NCBI RefSeq assembly: GCF_007993935.1
Contig: NZ_VITY01000016.1
Coordinates: 1-64,000 of the forward strand
Length of the DNA: 64,000 nucleotides
DNA from: Bradyrhizobium macuxiense
Lineage (GTDB): Bacteria; Pseudomonadota; Alphaproteobacteria; Rhizobiales; Xanthobacteraceae
Reading direction: 5' to 3'
The notes under the pieces were generated by a model. It had not been told where the DNA came from, did no database searches, and saw nothing but the letters and a program-made list of their open reading frames with translations. Shown piece by piece: positions 9,320 through 16,385 of this stretch (its first letter is position 1; each line of letters opens with the position of its first letter). The position numbers and the translations under genes were made by a program.

Positions 9320-9434
9320 GCCACCGTCATTCGCTCGATCGTGATAGGTCTGTCAAAGGCGAGTCCAATGCCGGAAGAGGACGCGACCTCGGCCTTCTAG
9401 AGGGCGATCGGACCGCAGGCGGCCCGGGCCGGCA

Positions 9435-9540
9435 ATGGCTGCATCCGGCTATTTTCCGCCGCGCGCCGGCTATGAGATGACACTTTAGCCATCGGACCGG
9501 CGCGCTTTGCATCGCGAGGCAAAATAGCCGGCCTCCGCCA
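9435..9540 (+). promoter_or_regulatory. Long-stem structured element upstream of the DUF2493 gene (element A)
   Basis: CCGGCTATTTT (9445-9455) pairs perfectly with AAAATAGCCGG (9521-9531), and ATGGC (9435-9439) pairs with GCCAT (9536-9540) outside a 5x5 internal loop. TCGCGAGGC stands just before the 3' arm. Element B at 11583-11655 has the same plan, including TCGCGAGGCA before the 3' arm, but different paired sequences. The rest of 9320-9661 has no gene. A further hairpin GGCCGCG-ATGGG-CGCGGCC lies about 20 bp before the start codon. Confidence 0.55.
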
Positions 9541-9661
9541 TCCTCCGCTGCCGCTTCGGCCCTCCGTTTCACTCCGGGTTCTGGTCCGTTCCGCCCGCCG
9601 TCTGAGTGATCGCCACGAAGGCCGCGATGGGCGCGGCCGATCCGGCAGAGGGCCTCTTCCC

Positions 9662-10585
9662 ATGACTGACCATGACGACATCGAGCCGCCGCACGCCTCG
9701 TCTCCAACCGACCACGTCCTGAGTGAATTGCAGCTCTTCGGCTATCGTCCGTTCGACGACCAACCTGATCCAAGACCGCTTCCCGAGAGCAGAATGATCG
9801 CCGGTGCGGTTGCCGATATCTTCGACGCCTTGGTTGCGACCTTGAGCGACACGCGGCTTGAGCCGGATCTCAACGAGCTGCTTTGGTCGACCGTCAACCT
9901 GTTTCACCGTGCCGTCGATCGCATCGAACGCCAGCTCGACGACAACGAACAGATGCAGCACAAGAGCCAGCGCGAGCAGAATGGCTCCGAGGTGCGATCG
10001 GTCGAACTCGAGCGTCTGACCGCCGAAGGCATCACGTTCATGGAGCGCCGCAATTGCCTGGAACTCTTCCGCGACCAGGCGATCGAACGATTTGAGGCCC
10101 ACACCGGCTCGTCATGGCGACCGCGATCTGGATCACTGGTCAACCACCGCACGCTCACCGTAGCGATGATCGACTCCCGCGACTTCATCGCCGCCAAGCG
10201 TCGTTCCGAGACCGAGGTCATGTTGCCGCCAGGGCCGAAGGTCGCCCTAACCGGTGGGCTCGACTTCAATGACCATCACCTCATCTGGGATCGTCTCGAC
10301 AAGGTTCATGCCAAGCATCCCGACATGGTTCTGCTCCATGGCGGCTCGCCCAAGGGCGCTGAACTGGTCGCCTCCAAATGGGCGTCTACTCGGAAGGTGC
10401 CACAGATTGCCTTCAAGCCGGACTGGACCAAGCACGCCAAAGCGGCGCCCTTCAAGCGCAACGACGTCATGCTCGAACTCCTGCCGATCGGCGTCATGCA
10501 CTTCCCGGGCACGGGAATCCAGGACAACCTCGCCGACAAGGCGAAGCGCCTCGGTATCCCCGTTTGGAAGTTCGGCGGCGCGTGA
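9662..10585 (+). CDS. DUF2493 (SLOG/YspA-like) protein
   Basis: 307 aa. The first 190 residues are helical and poorly conserved. The C-terminal 120 residues are DUF2493: VALTGGLDFNDHHLIWDRLD, then MVLLHGGSPKGAELVASKWA. This is the Rossmann-like SLOG fold with the G-G-S-P-K-G nucleotide-binding turn. Family members are standard in ICE and plasmid leading regions of alphaproteobacteria, and SLOG proteins in general bind nucleotides or nucleotide-like ligands. The role here is unknown. ATG 9662 is preceded by a purine-rich stretch. The gene is separate from the Toprim unit by 340 bp of structured DNA. Confidence 0.85.
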   Translation: MTDHDDIEPPHASSPTDHVLSELQLFGYRPFDDQPDPRPLPESRMIAGAVADIFDALVATLSDTRLEPDLNELLWSTVNLFHRAVDRIERQLDDNEQMQHKSQREQNGSEVRSVELERLTAEGITFMERRNCLELFRDQAIERFEAHTGSSWRPRSGSLVNHRTLTVAMIDSRDFIAAKRRSETEVMLPPGPKVALTGGLDFNDHHLIWDRLDKVHAKHPDMVLLHGGSPKGAELVASKWASTRKVPQIAFKPDWTKHAKAAPFKRNDVMLELLPIGVMHFPGTGIQDNLADKAKRLGIPVWKFGGA

Positions 10586-10727
10586 GCGCCGTCTTGCTCG
10601 CTCGAACGCAACCGAGGCCGGGTTTCAGGCGCCGCAACTCCGCCTCGTTTCGACAATATTTCAACGGTTGCGCCGTGGTGGTGGTGGAAGGCGCGACCGT
10701 TACACCTTTGCACATGGAGCCACCACC

Positions 10728-11210
10728 ATGCTTGCCCTTGGGCTCGTCCTCAACACCGTCGGCATCGGCTTGTTCTGCTGGCTGGTCTTTGCGCTGGCGG
10801 TATATGCCTTGCCGTTTTTCGTCGCACTGAATATCGGAATGATGGCGTTTCATGGCGGCGCCGGCGTCGTCGGCGCGCTGCTCATCGGAATTGCCGCCGG
10901 CGCACTGACACTTGCCTTTGGTCAGACCGCCCTCGCTGTTACTCGATCCGTGGCCTTGCGCGTTGCGATCGCAGCCGCATTCGCTGTTCCAGCCGCCATC
11001 GCCGGCTACAATGTGGTGCTTTCGCTTTCGCAGTTCGGGGAGCCTTCGTCCGCTTGGCGGGAGGTCTGGGCTTGCGTGGGCGCGATTTGCGTCGGCGGCA
11101 CGGCGTGGACGCGCCTGACCGTGTTTGCGGAGACCCGCTCGTCCGAGCCAGCTAGGCTGGTGAAGCAACCGTCTCAACCTATTCTCACAGCCGCCGCGCG
11201 CGAGGCATGA
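10728..11210 (+). CDS. Small polytopic membrane protein of the ICE
   Basis: 160 aa. Starting at ATG 10728 with GGAG about 9 bp upstream, the protein has four predicted membrane helices: LGLVLNTVGIGLFCWLVF, the following YALPFFVALNIGMM, a Gly/Ala-rich VVGALLIGIAAGALTLAF, and VALRVAIAAAFAVPAAIAGY. A short charged tail ends in AAAREA. Comparable unnamed proteins lie between DUF2493 and DUF736 genes in related elements. No enzymatic motif is visible; function unknown. Confidence 0.7.
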   Translation: MLALGLVLNTVGIGLFCWLVFALAVYALPFFVALNIGMMAFHGGAGVVGALLIGIAAGALTLAFGQTALAVTRSVALRVAIAAAFAVPAAIAGYNVVLSLSQFGEPSSAWREVWACVGAICVGGTAWTRLTVFAETRSSEPARLVKQPSQPILTAAAREA

Positions 11211-11243
11211 TCCTTCGTCGCTTTCCTCGTCAAACAGGCTCTC

Positions 11244-11345
11244 CTAGATCGGTGCGTTCAACGAGGGGGCGTCGAGCTTGAACGAGGTAATCGCGGCCCT
11301 CTTCGGCGCACTTCGACCAGGCTGCGCCCAATTCGGTTCGGCCCA
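11244..11345 (-). pseudogene. Inverted, broken copy of the DUF736 gene
   Basis: Read on the minus strand, this stretch aligns base by base with the 3' half of the intact DUF736 gene (about 11896-12012). It encodes YVGRxELGAAWSK, then EEGRDYL and the LVERTDLG region, but with frameshifts. Ends and start are missing. It is an inverted partial duplicate lying head to head with the intact gene 420 bp away, probably left by recombination between two related elements. Confidence 0.75.
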
Positions 11346-11582
11346 CATAGCTGCGGTGGCGCGGAGCTCCGCTCCGCCTCGATCGTTCTTTCGCGGACGA
11401 TACCGTCCTTTGCGGCAGATTGTTTCCCTTTCTACGCCTAATCGTTCCGACCTCTTGTGCAGCTCAACCGGGATTCGCCAAATCTTCTCCCGAGATTGCG
11501 GTTCAGCACGCGGACGCACGTGGCCTCTTTGATGGCTTGATCTGGCCGAAGACCGGCTTCGCCTCGATCGTCTGAGCCGCAA

Positions 11583-11655
11583 CGCCGTTGATGCGACTTT
11601 CTTCCCCTGGGCTTACGCCCATTCCTCGCGAGGCAAGAAAGTCGCCACAACGGCG
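11583..11655 (+). promoter_or_regulatory. Long-stem structured element upstream of the DUF736 gene (element B)
   Basis: CGCCGTTG-at-GCGACTTTCTT (11583-11603) pairs with AAGAAAGTCGC-ca-CAACGGCG (11635-11655). That gives 8 + 11 bp with a 2x2 internal loop and a 31-nt apical region. The apex holds GGGC/GCCC and the palindrome CCTCGCGAGG (11624-11633). Its 3' end lies 112 nt before the start codon, against 121 nt for element A. The arms have changed in both strands relative to A while pairing is kept. Confidence 0.6.
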
Positions 11656-11767
11656 TCTTCCGCTGCGCTCCAGCCCGCAAGCGGGTGCGTCGCCGATCGT
11701 CCTCGGCCTTTAGATCGCCATCGAGGCCGCGGTGGTCGCGGGCTCGAAACACAACAGGAGAAGTGAC

Positions 11768-12088
11768 ATGGCTAACATCGGTTCGTTCAAGAAGGTGGGC
11801 AACGATTTCCAGGGCGAGATTGTCACCCTGAGCCTGCAAGCCAAGGGCGTACGCATCGTCGCCGAGACCAACCGCTCCAACGACAACGCTCCCAGCCACC
11901 GCATCTACGTGGGCCGGGCCGAGATCGGCGCAGCCTGGTCGAAGCGCTCCGAAGAGGGCCGTGATTACCTCTCGCTCAAGCTCGATGACCCCTCGTTCAA
12001 CGCACCGATCTACGCGAACCTGTTCGACGACGAAGGCGGTGAGGGCTACACGCTCCTCTGGTCGCGGCCCCGCAAGAACGGCGAGTAA
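11768..12088 (+). CDS. DUF736 family protein
   Basis: 106 aa, the family's usual size. MANIGSFKKVGNDFQGEI at the start and SKRSEEGRDYLSLKLDDP, then NAPIYANLF near the end are typical of DUF736. Proteins of this family are nearly universal companions of alphaproteobacterial ICE and plasmid leading regions, and no biochemical role is established. ATG 11768 has a good Shine-Dalgarno (GGAG, 8 bp upstream). A perfect 10-bp hairpin follows the stop. A broken inverted copy lies at 11244-11345. Confidence 0.92.
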   Translation: MANIGSFKKVGNDFQGEIVTLSLQAKGVRIVAETNRSNDNAPSHRIYVGRAEIGAAWSKRSEEGRDYLSLKLDDPSFNAPIYANLFDDEGGEGYTLLWSRPRKNGE

Positions 12089-12104
12089 GATCGCTCCACC
12101 AAAG

Positions 12105-12127
12105 CCCCGCCCGACGATCGGGCGGGG
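12105..12127 (+). terminator. Terminator-like hairpin after DUF736
   Basis: Perfect 10-bp stem CCCCGCCCGA / TCGGGCGGGG with a 3-nt CGA loop, 17 bp after the stop. Only TCTCCT follows, not a T-run, so it may act as a factor-dependent terminator or mRNA stabiliser. Confidence 0.65.
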
Positions 12128-12139
12128 TCTCCTAATCCG

Positions 12140-12440
12140 AAGCAAGAGGCTTCGATCAAGTCGAACCGGCGGAAGAGGCCGGTCCCGGCCGTTGGCGGCT
12201 CAGCGCCGAGCTTGAGACATAGCTCAGGCGCATGGGCGAGCGCGGCGACATCATCAAGACCATGCATCGCGAACTCGCCATCGCGGGAATATCGCGAAGC
12301 CCGACGGCTACCATCTTCGATCCGGAACAGGGCGGCAAGCGCCTGGTGGGGCGCGTCGTCCGTGAAGGTTTTCGGATGAACTGAGAGAGCGCCGCTATGT
12401 CTTGCTCGATGGCGTCGACGGGTGAACGGATTACGTTGAG
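12140..12440 (+). pseudogene. Remnant of a second DUF3363 relaxase gene
   Basis: Three frames together give EAGPGRW (followed by a stop), RGDIIKTMHREL, VGRVVREGF and, after a frameshift near 12378, DELRERRYVLLDGVDG. These match in order the middle of the intact relaxase in this window (MRGDIIKTMHRAF, IIGRLVDRGL, DELTGEAFVLIDGTDG; about 21990-22220). The copy has in-frame stops and no ends. Its divergence from the intact gene suggests it came from another element. Confidence 0.8.
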
Positions 12441-12943
12441 ATCGGACGTCTCTCGGGTGTGTCCCAGCTAGGACACTCGCTCGCCCCATGTCCGGGCCGA
12501 ACGTTGTGTCAGTAGCAAGCGCTTCGAAGTCCGGAAGGTCGGCGAGTCCGGCGCCTTGGTGCGCGGTTCTAGTCAAAACGTCAATCTGCTTCGTTACCTA
12601 ATCGGGATTGCCAGAGCTAGTTGCGGGAAGGCGGGCGGGTGAACGATGCAGCCATTGTCCGGTGCTGTCAGACAATCGGTCGAACCGGGCTCGATCGCAA
12701 CCATTCCGCCCATCGATGCTCCGCCGGCCGGGCAGAAAAGGCCGTCCATGGGTCTTTCGCGGCGGTGGTGATCTCTTGCGGCATCGGTCGCCTCGAATGG
12801 TCGACAAGCTCTCTAGATAGAGTCTAACATGGCATTCGACAAAAAACGCCAATGGACCGGCGCACTAGGGTGCCACCCATGGGCTCGGTAATCATTGATG
12901 GTGCGGAATCGCCAAGGACTTCGCGGGGCCGCTAGCTACTGCG
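12441..12943. other. Non-coding stretch after the relaxase remnant
   Basis: About 500 bp with no supported gene. A TTGCGGGAAGGCGGGCGGGTGA segment (shortened motif TTGCGG.AAGGCG) near 12621 faintly resembles the region just before traG (22861), which would fit further relaxase-traG debris. This is only a weak resemblance. Confidence 0.3.
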
Positions 12944-13201
12944 TTGGCAGCAACCACGGCTGCCGCCATCACGTATCGCTTCGCGAAGATCCAGGCGGGT
13001 ATAGCGGCCTCTCAAAGGGACATTGCGCGGTCCCAGCGCGACATTGCTTACGATAAGTTCAAAGGCGATCTGTTTGCCAGGAGATACGAAATCTACTCCA
13101 CCGCAGAAGAGTTGATTGACTTCATTTTGCCGAGCCCACCGGAACGGCCAACGGGCGGGGCAGATAGCGCGGCGCGCAAAACGACAAAATCGAGCAAGTA
13201 G
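12944..13201 (+). CDS. Small hypothetical protein with N-terminal membrane helix, possibly decayed
   Basis: The frame reads IAKDFAGPLATALAATTAAAITYRF, then QRDIARSQRDIAYDKFKGDLFARRYEIY. This is the layout of a common small bacterial protein: one membrane helix, then a charged helical cytoplasmic part. The only start in frame is TTG 12944, inside the helix, and homologous-looking sequence begins upstream after a TGA at about 12897. The C-terminus ends abruptly in Ser/Lys. A broken or trimmed gene is likely. No function is known. Confidence 0.4.
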   Translation: MAATTAAAITYRFAKIQAGIAASQRDIARSQRDIAYDKFKGDLFARRYEIYSTAEELIDFILPSPPERPTGGADSAARKTTKSSK

Positions 13202-13217
13202 CCCTCCAACGGCTCTG

Positions 13218-14531
13218 TCAGTTTTGCAAATTGTCCCACGGCGCCTCACACCTTTGGTTCCAAGTCGAGCCGCAAGCATCATAGAGGTCCCTCACAATCA
13301 TCGTGAGAAGCTCATCGCGGGGCGTATCGGACGCAAGCGAATAGCGCGGGAGGGTCAGAGGCAACTCGTCTTTCACAACTGCTCCCCGGTATTCCCGGTC
13401 TCCCCAAAAGACGCTCAGAGGAGCGGCAGTCCAAACCTCAATTTCTAATCCGTACTCGACCGCGTCCCAAGCGAGATGTTTTCGAAGATGGTCTACCTGG
13501 CAAATAGCCCCGACCGTCAGACCCACCAACCATCCGACATAGATGCGCGCTGCTGTACTTCCTTGATACGCGTCCTGTCTGTGTTCGCACATCAGAAATT
13601 CAACGACGCCATCAGATCGCAACAAGCGAGAGATATAATCGTAATTCGGATCGATGTCGGCCACCAAAGACCTGAGTCGAACTCGTGGCTCGCCGCCGCA
13701 TTGGCGAAGTGGGAAACCACAATCCACTTCGCCTTGGTCGACCTTCAAACGAAAACCCCGACCCTTCCACCACAGTGGATGCCTACGTGTCAGATCAGGA
13801 ACGGTCTGCGGCGTCGTAGGAGCGGCCGTAACACGGAGGACTAAAGGAGGAATTCCAATTGGTGTGCCCTGTGCTGTTCGCAGCAATCGTTGATATTCCG
13901 CAGACGCGTTCGTCCGCCTTTCCGCAAAGGCTACTTCCAAACGATCGGCGAAGCGCAGCGTTTCAAGGGTGTGATCCTTGATTTCGCGGACGGTCATTCT
14001 GGCTGCTCGTTCCCCACGGCGCACATAGAATTCTCTCGTCGTGGTTAAACGATGCGGCCCGGCCAGCGACTTGCCGACTCGCAAAACGACATAGCCTGAT
14101 CCATCTTTACTGACGGATATCGCCCGAGCGTTGATCGTAGGAAGTCTCGGCTCGATGACGTCTTCCGCGGCATCAAGGAGGCGGCGAGTAAGACCTTCGC
14201 AATTGGGGAGAGCTTCAAGTGACTCTGCCCGCCTGGGTTCATCCTTTGTCTCGTGAATGCCAACTATAAGCGTGCCACCATCTGCGTTCGCGAAGGCAAC
14301 GACTTCCGCTAGGAGTTGATCCCGTGCATAGTCACCTAACCGGTCGCCCTTTTCTATCCAGCGATCCGCCGCTGCCGGCTGTCCTTTCGTAGGCACGAAC
14401 GGCAAAGAACCTTTAAATTCAAGCTCGCCCGTTTCGCGGGCCTCCGACGCAATCAAAGCATCAAGGTCTGCTATCGATATTTCAGTCAAAGACTTGCGAA
14501 GAATAGACAGGGTGCGCCTCTCAAAATACAC
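13218..14531 (-). CDS. AlbA_2 (Schlafen-type) domain protein
   Basis: 437 aa. Residues about 30-190 match the AlbA_2 (divergent AAA-4/Schlafen core) fold: ETGELEFKGSL near the start, then ADGGTLIVGIHE, and YVVLRVGKS followed by REFYVRRGERAARM. The C-terminal 230 residues are unassigned. AlbA_2 proteins occur as transcription regulators and as parts of antiphage systems, and the nucleic-acid role is inferred. It lies alone on the minus strand in a cargo zone, 94 bp from a divergently unrelated XRE gene, with lower GC than the ICE core genes. The start is the first ATG giving the family-like N-terminus. Confidence 0.7.
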   Translation of the reverse strand: MYFERRTLSILRKSLTEISIADLDALIASEARETGELEFKGSLPFVPTKGQPAAADRWIEKGDRLGDYARDQLLAEVVAFANADGGTLIVGIHETKDEPRRAESLEALPNCEGLTRRLLDAAEDVIEPRLPTINARAISVSKDGSGYVVLRVGKSLAGPHRLTTTREFYVRRGERAARMTVREIKDHTLETLRFADRLEVAFAERRTNASAEYQRLLRTAQGTPIGIPPLVLRVTAAPTTPQTVPDLTRRHPLWWKGRGFRLKVDQGEVDCGFPLRQCGGEPRVRLRSLVADIDPNYDYISRLLRSDGVVEFLMCEHRQDAYQGSTAARIYVGWLVGLTVGAICQVDHLRKHLAWDAVEYGLEIEVWTAAPLSVFWGDREYRGAVVKDELPLTLPRYSLASDTPRDELLTMIVRDLYDACGSTWNQRCEAPWDNLQN

Positions 14532-14625
14532 GGTTCAAAATATTACCCAGCCCTTTTTGTCCGCCGTGCAGCTTGTAACACCTGCACGCTACGGTTCAAA
14601 GTACGCGTTCGATGTGCCATTAGCT

Positions 14626-14856
14626 CTAGGGTCGTCGAAGCCTCACACCTTTTCCTTTTTGATCTGCGTCCAAGAATTCCACGCCTGCCTTGATCGGCGC
14701 TTTTTGGATGGCCTGCACCGTGCTCAGCCGGGAATCCACGATGCCCTTTTCAAGTCTGGCAACGGCATCGAGCGAAACGATGGCCTTGTCTGCAAGCTGC
14801 TGCTGACTCCGGCCGAGAAGCGCCCTAGCGGCTCGAATCTGTCGAGGGGTGATCAT
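14626..14856 (-). CDS. Small XRE-family HTH regulator
   Basis: 76 aa from ATG 14856 (an in-frame ATG 14868 is also possible). MITPRQIRAARALLGRSQQQ, then LADKAIVSLDAVARLEKG is a standard XRE helix-turn-helix. The C-terminal tail (VQAIQKAPIKAGVEFLDADQKG) is typical of phage-repressor-like regulators of about 80-100 aa. A perfect inverted repeat 23 bp upstream is a probable autoregulatory site. It may control itself and the divergent membrane protein gene at 14936. Confidence 0.85.
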   Translation of the reverse strand: MITPRQIRAARALLGRSQQQLADKAIVSLDAVARLEKGIVDSRLSTVQAIQKAPIKAGVEFLDADQKGKGVRLRRP

Positions 14857-14878
14857 AAAGACCACCATCGACCCACCT

Positions 14879-14899
14879 TAAGGGTATAAATCACCCTTA
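14879..14899. promoter_or_regulatory. Probable operator for the XRE regulator
   Basis: TAAGGGT (14879-14885) and ACCCTTA (14893-14899) form a perfect 7-bp inverted repeat with a 7-bp AT-rich spacer. It lies between the divergent genes at 14856 (minus) and 14936 (plus), where a repressor could act on both. The binding protein is inferred from position. Confidence 0.6.
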
Positions 14900-14935
14900 T
14901 TAGGTGTAATTGGCGTTGGCCCGGTTTAATCGTCC

Positions 14936-15466
14936 GTGGATAACGCGAGCGACGCTCGATCAGTGAGGCAAAACATGCATTTCTTGGTTGGTTTGGGAAT
15001 ACTCGCGGGCCTCGTATGGTTCGCGTTCGGCACGGGCCCGGCTCGCATCCTTGTCGGAGCAGCGTTGCTGGTCGCAGTCACGTTTTTCGGGTTTATCGTC
15101 TATGTCGCGATGCTCGACGGTCATCGTCAGTCGGTGGAGCAGCCCGCATCGGCGGTCCCGGAGTTGGGCTCCCCAGAACACAAGGCAGTAGTAGGGCGGA
15201 CCCCCGCCTCGGATGACGATTACTCAAAGCGTGCCGACCGTGAGTACGACGACCAGATGGTGTTGAATGCGGTCGAACGCGCGCTGGATGCCGTCAGGAC
15301 CGACGCTGACCGCGCAAGTTTGGAAGACGCTCTGGCACGAGCGGCGAGCAGCGCTATGAACAGTGCGATCGTGAAGACGGGCGAGCTTGGTGCCGTACAG
15401 GCAATGTGCAGGGCGAAGCACATCGCGAATTGCACGTACGATGCGGCGGTGGCGTACAAGAAGTAG
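14936..15466 (+). CDS. Hypothetical membrane-anchored protein
   Basis: 176 aa from GTG 14936, or 163 aa from ATG 14975. Two adjacent membrane helices (HFLVGLGILAGLVWFAFG, ILVGAALLVAVTFFGFIVYV) are followed by a soluble helical domain. That domain has two Cys near the end (AMCRAKHIANCTYDAAVA). No family was recognised. It is divergent from the XRE gene and shares the putative operator region, so it may be that regulator's target. Confidence 0.55.
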   Translation: MDNASDARSVRQNMHFLVGLGILAGLVWFAFGTGPARILVGAALLVAVTFFGFIVYVAMLDGHRQSVEQPASAVPELGSPEHKAVVGRTPASDDDYSKRADREYDDQMVLNAVERALDAVRTDADRASLEDALARAASSAMNSAIVKTGELGAVQAMCRAKHIANCTYDAAVAYKK

Positions 15467-15550
15467 AGTCCTGATACGTGAAGACACTACTCGGAATGAC
15501 ACGAAGACCGAATCCGGTCTGCGACCCGGGCTGCCAGCGACGGGCTGGAG

Positions 15551-16132
15551 TCAGCAGAAGACGCGGGGTCCAATCGAGTCCTTCTCCGAGCGGGCTAATT
15601 TTCTTCGATAGCGGCCTTGTTTTCGAAACCACTCGACCGCGCGCTGTCTTCTTTTGCGCGTTCCGCCGTCGTCCACAGAAGTTGGCTTGCTGTTTAGGAG
15701 CGTCGTGAAGTGGCGCTCCTCCTCCATAACCTGTAGCGTGGTCCAGCCGACCTCGTCGACGTGCCGCTTGCGCCACCCCTCCATGAACGCGCCATCAACT
15801 AGTTCAGCGGCTCTCGCGTGGTCTACGTTGGCGACGACAATTCTGAGGGCGAGAGGCCGTGCAACTCTCTTGGCGTGCGTGGCGCATCTGCTCGGTTTAG
15901 GCTTCTGTCGCTCGACTTGGCCGATGCGGATTGTGAGAACGAGGCGGCTCGCAATCACCTCTTCGCGGATTGGGATGCCGTCCGTCTCGGCTTGAGCATC
16001 ACGACGTCGGATCCGGTGACAGTCTAACGGAGGTCTATCGGTGCATGCTGACGCTGAACAGCAGTCGGTTCGCCTTGATCGAGCGGTCCCGCGATTTCGC
16101 GTTGCCTTTGCGCCCCGTTCTGGAGAGGGCAT
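15551..16132 (-). CDS. Doubtful hypothetical protein
   Basis: A minus-strand frame whose central part (VIASRLVLTIRIGQVERQK, then RPLALRIVVANVDHARAAEL and WTTLQVMEEERHF) has codon use compatible with coding. The first 60 residues look non-coding. If real, the start is probably internal (GTG near 15960). No domain recognised and no clear ribosome-binding site. The remaining 15467-16280 DNA shows nothing else. Confidence 0.25.
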   Translation of the reverse strand: MPSPERGAKATRNRGTARSRRTDCCSASACTDRPPLDCHRIRRRDAQAETDGIPIREEVIASRLVLTIRIGQVERQKPKPSRCATHAKRVARPLALRIVVANVDHARAAELVDGAFMEGWRKRHVDEVGWTTLQVMEEERHFTTLLNSKPTSVDDGGTRKRRQRAVEWFRKQGRYRRKLARSEKDSIGPRVFC

Positions 16133-16280
16133 ATGACCAAGTGGTCACCGGCAGCGTCGGCGGGGGCACTATCCTGGTCGGTCGGCATGAAGCGCCGAAT
16201 CGGAAGCTGAAGGGACTGGATTGCCGGACCGGTTCCTCCTTCCCGCAAGGTTGTTCGTAGGGTGCGCGTGCAACCCATTG

Positions 16281-16374
16281 AAATACTAATAGTTATACTA
16301 ATTTGGCGATTTTAGTATAACTTCCTTTGCATTCGGTTCTCATAGTTATACTATTTCCACGAAAGTAGTATAAC
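16281..16374 (+). promoter_or_regulatory. Two tandem inverted repeats before the nucleotidyltransferase gene
   Basis: Repeat 1: AGTTATACTAA (16291-16301) and TTAGTATAACT (16312-16322). Repeat 2: GTTATACTA (16345-16353) and TAGTATAAC (16366-16374). An extra half site ATACTAAT begins at 16283. Repeat 2 touches the GGAGG ribosome-binding site of the gene at 16386. Four copies of one 9-mer in two dyads are a strong operator signature, and tight repression of the downstream gene is inferred. Confidence 0.75.
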
Positions 16375-16385
16375 GGAGGCCTGCC

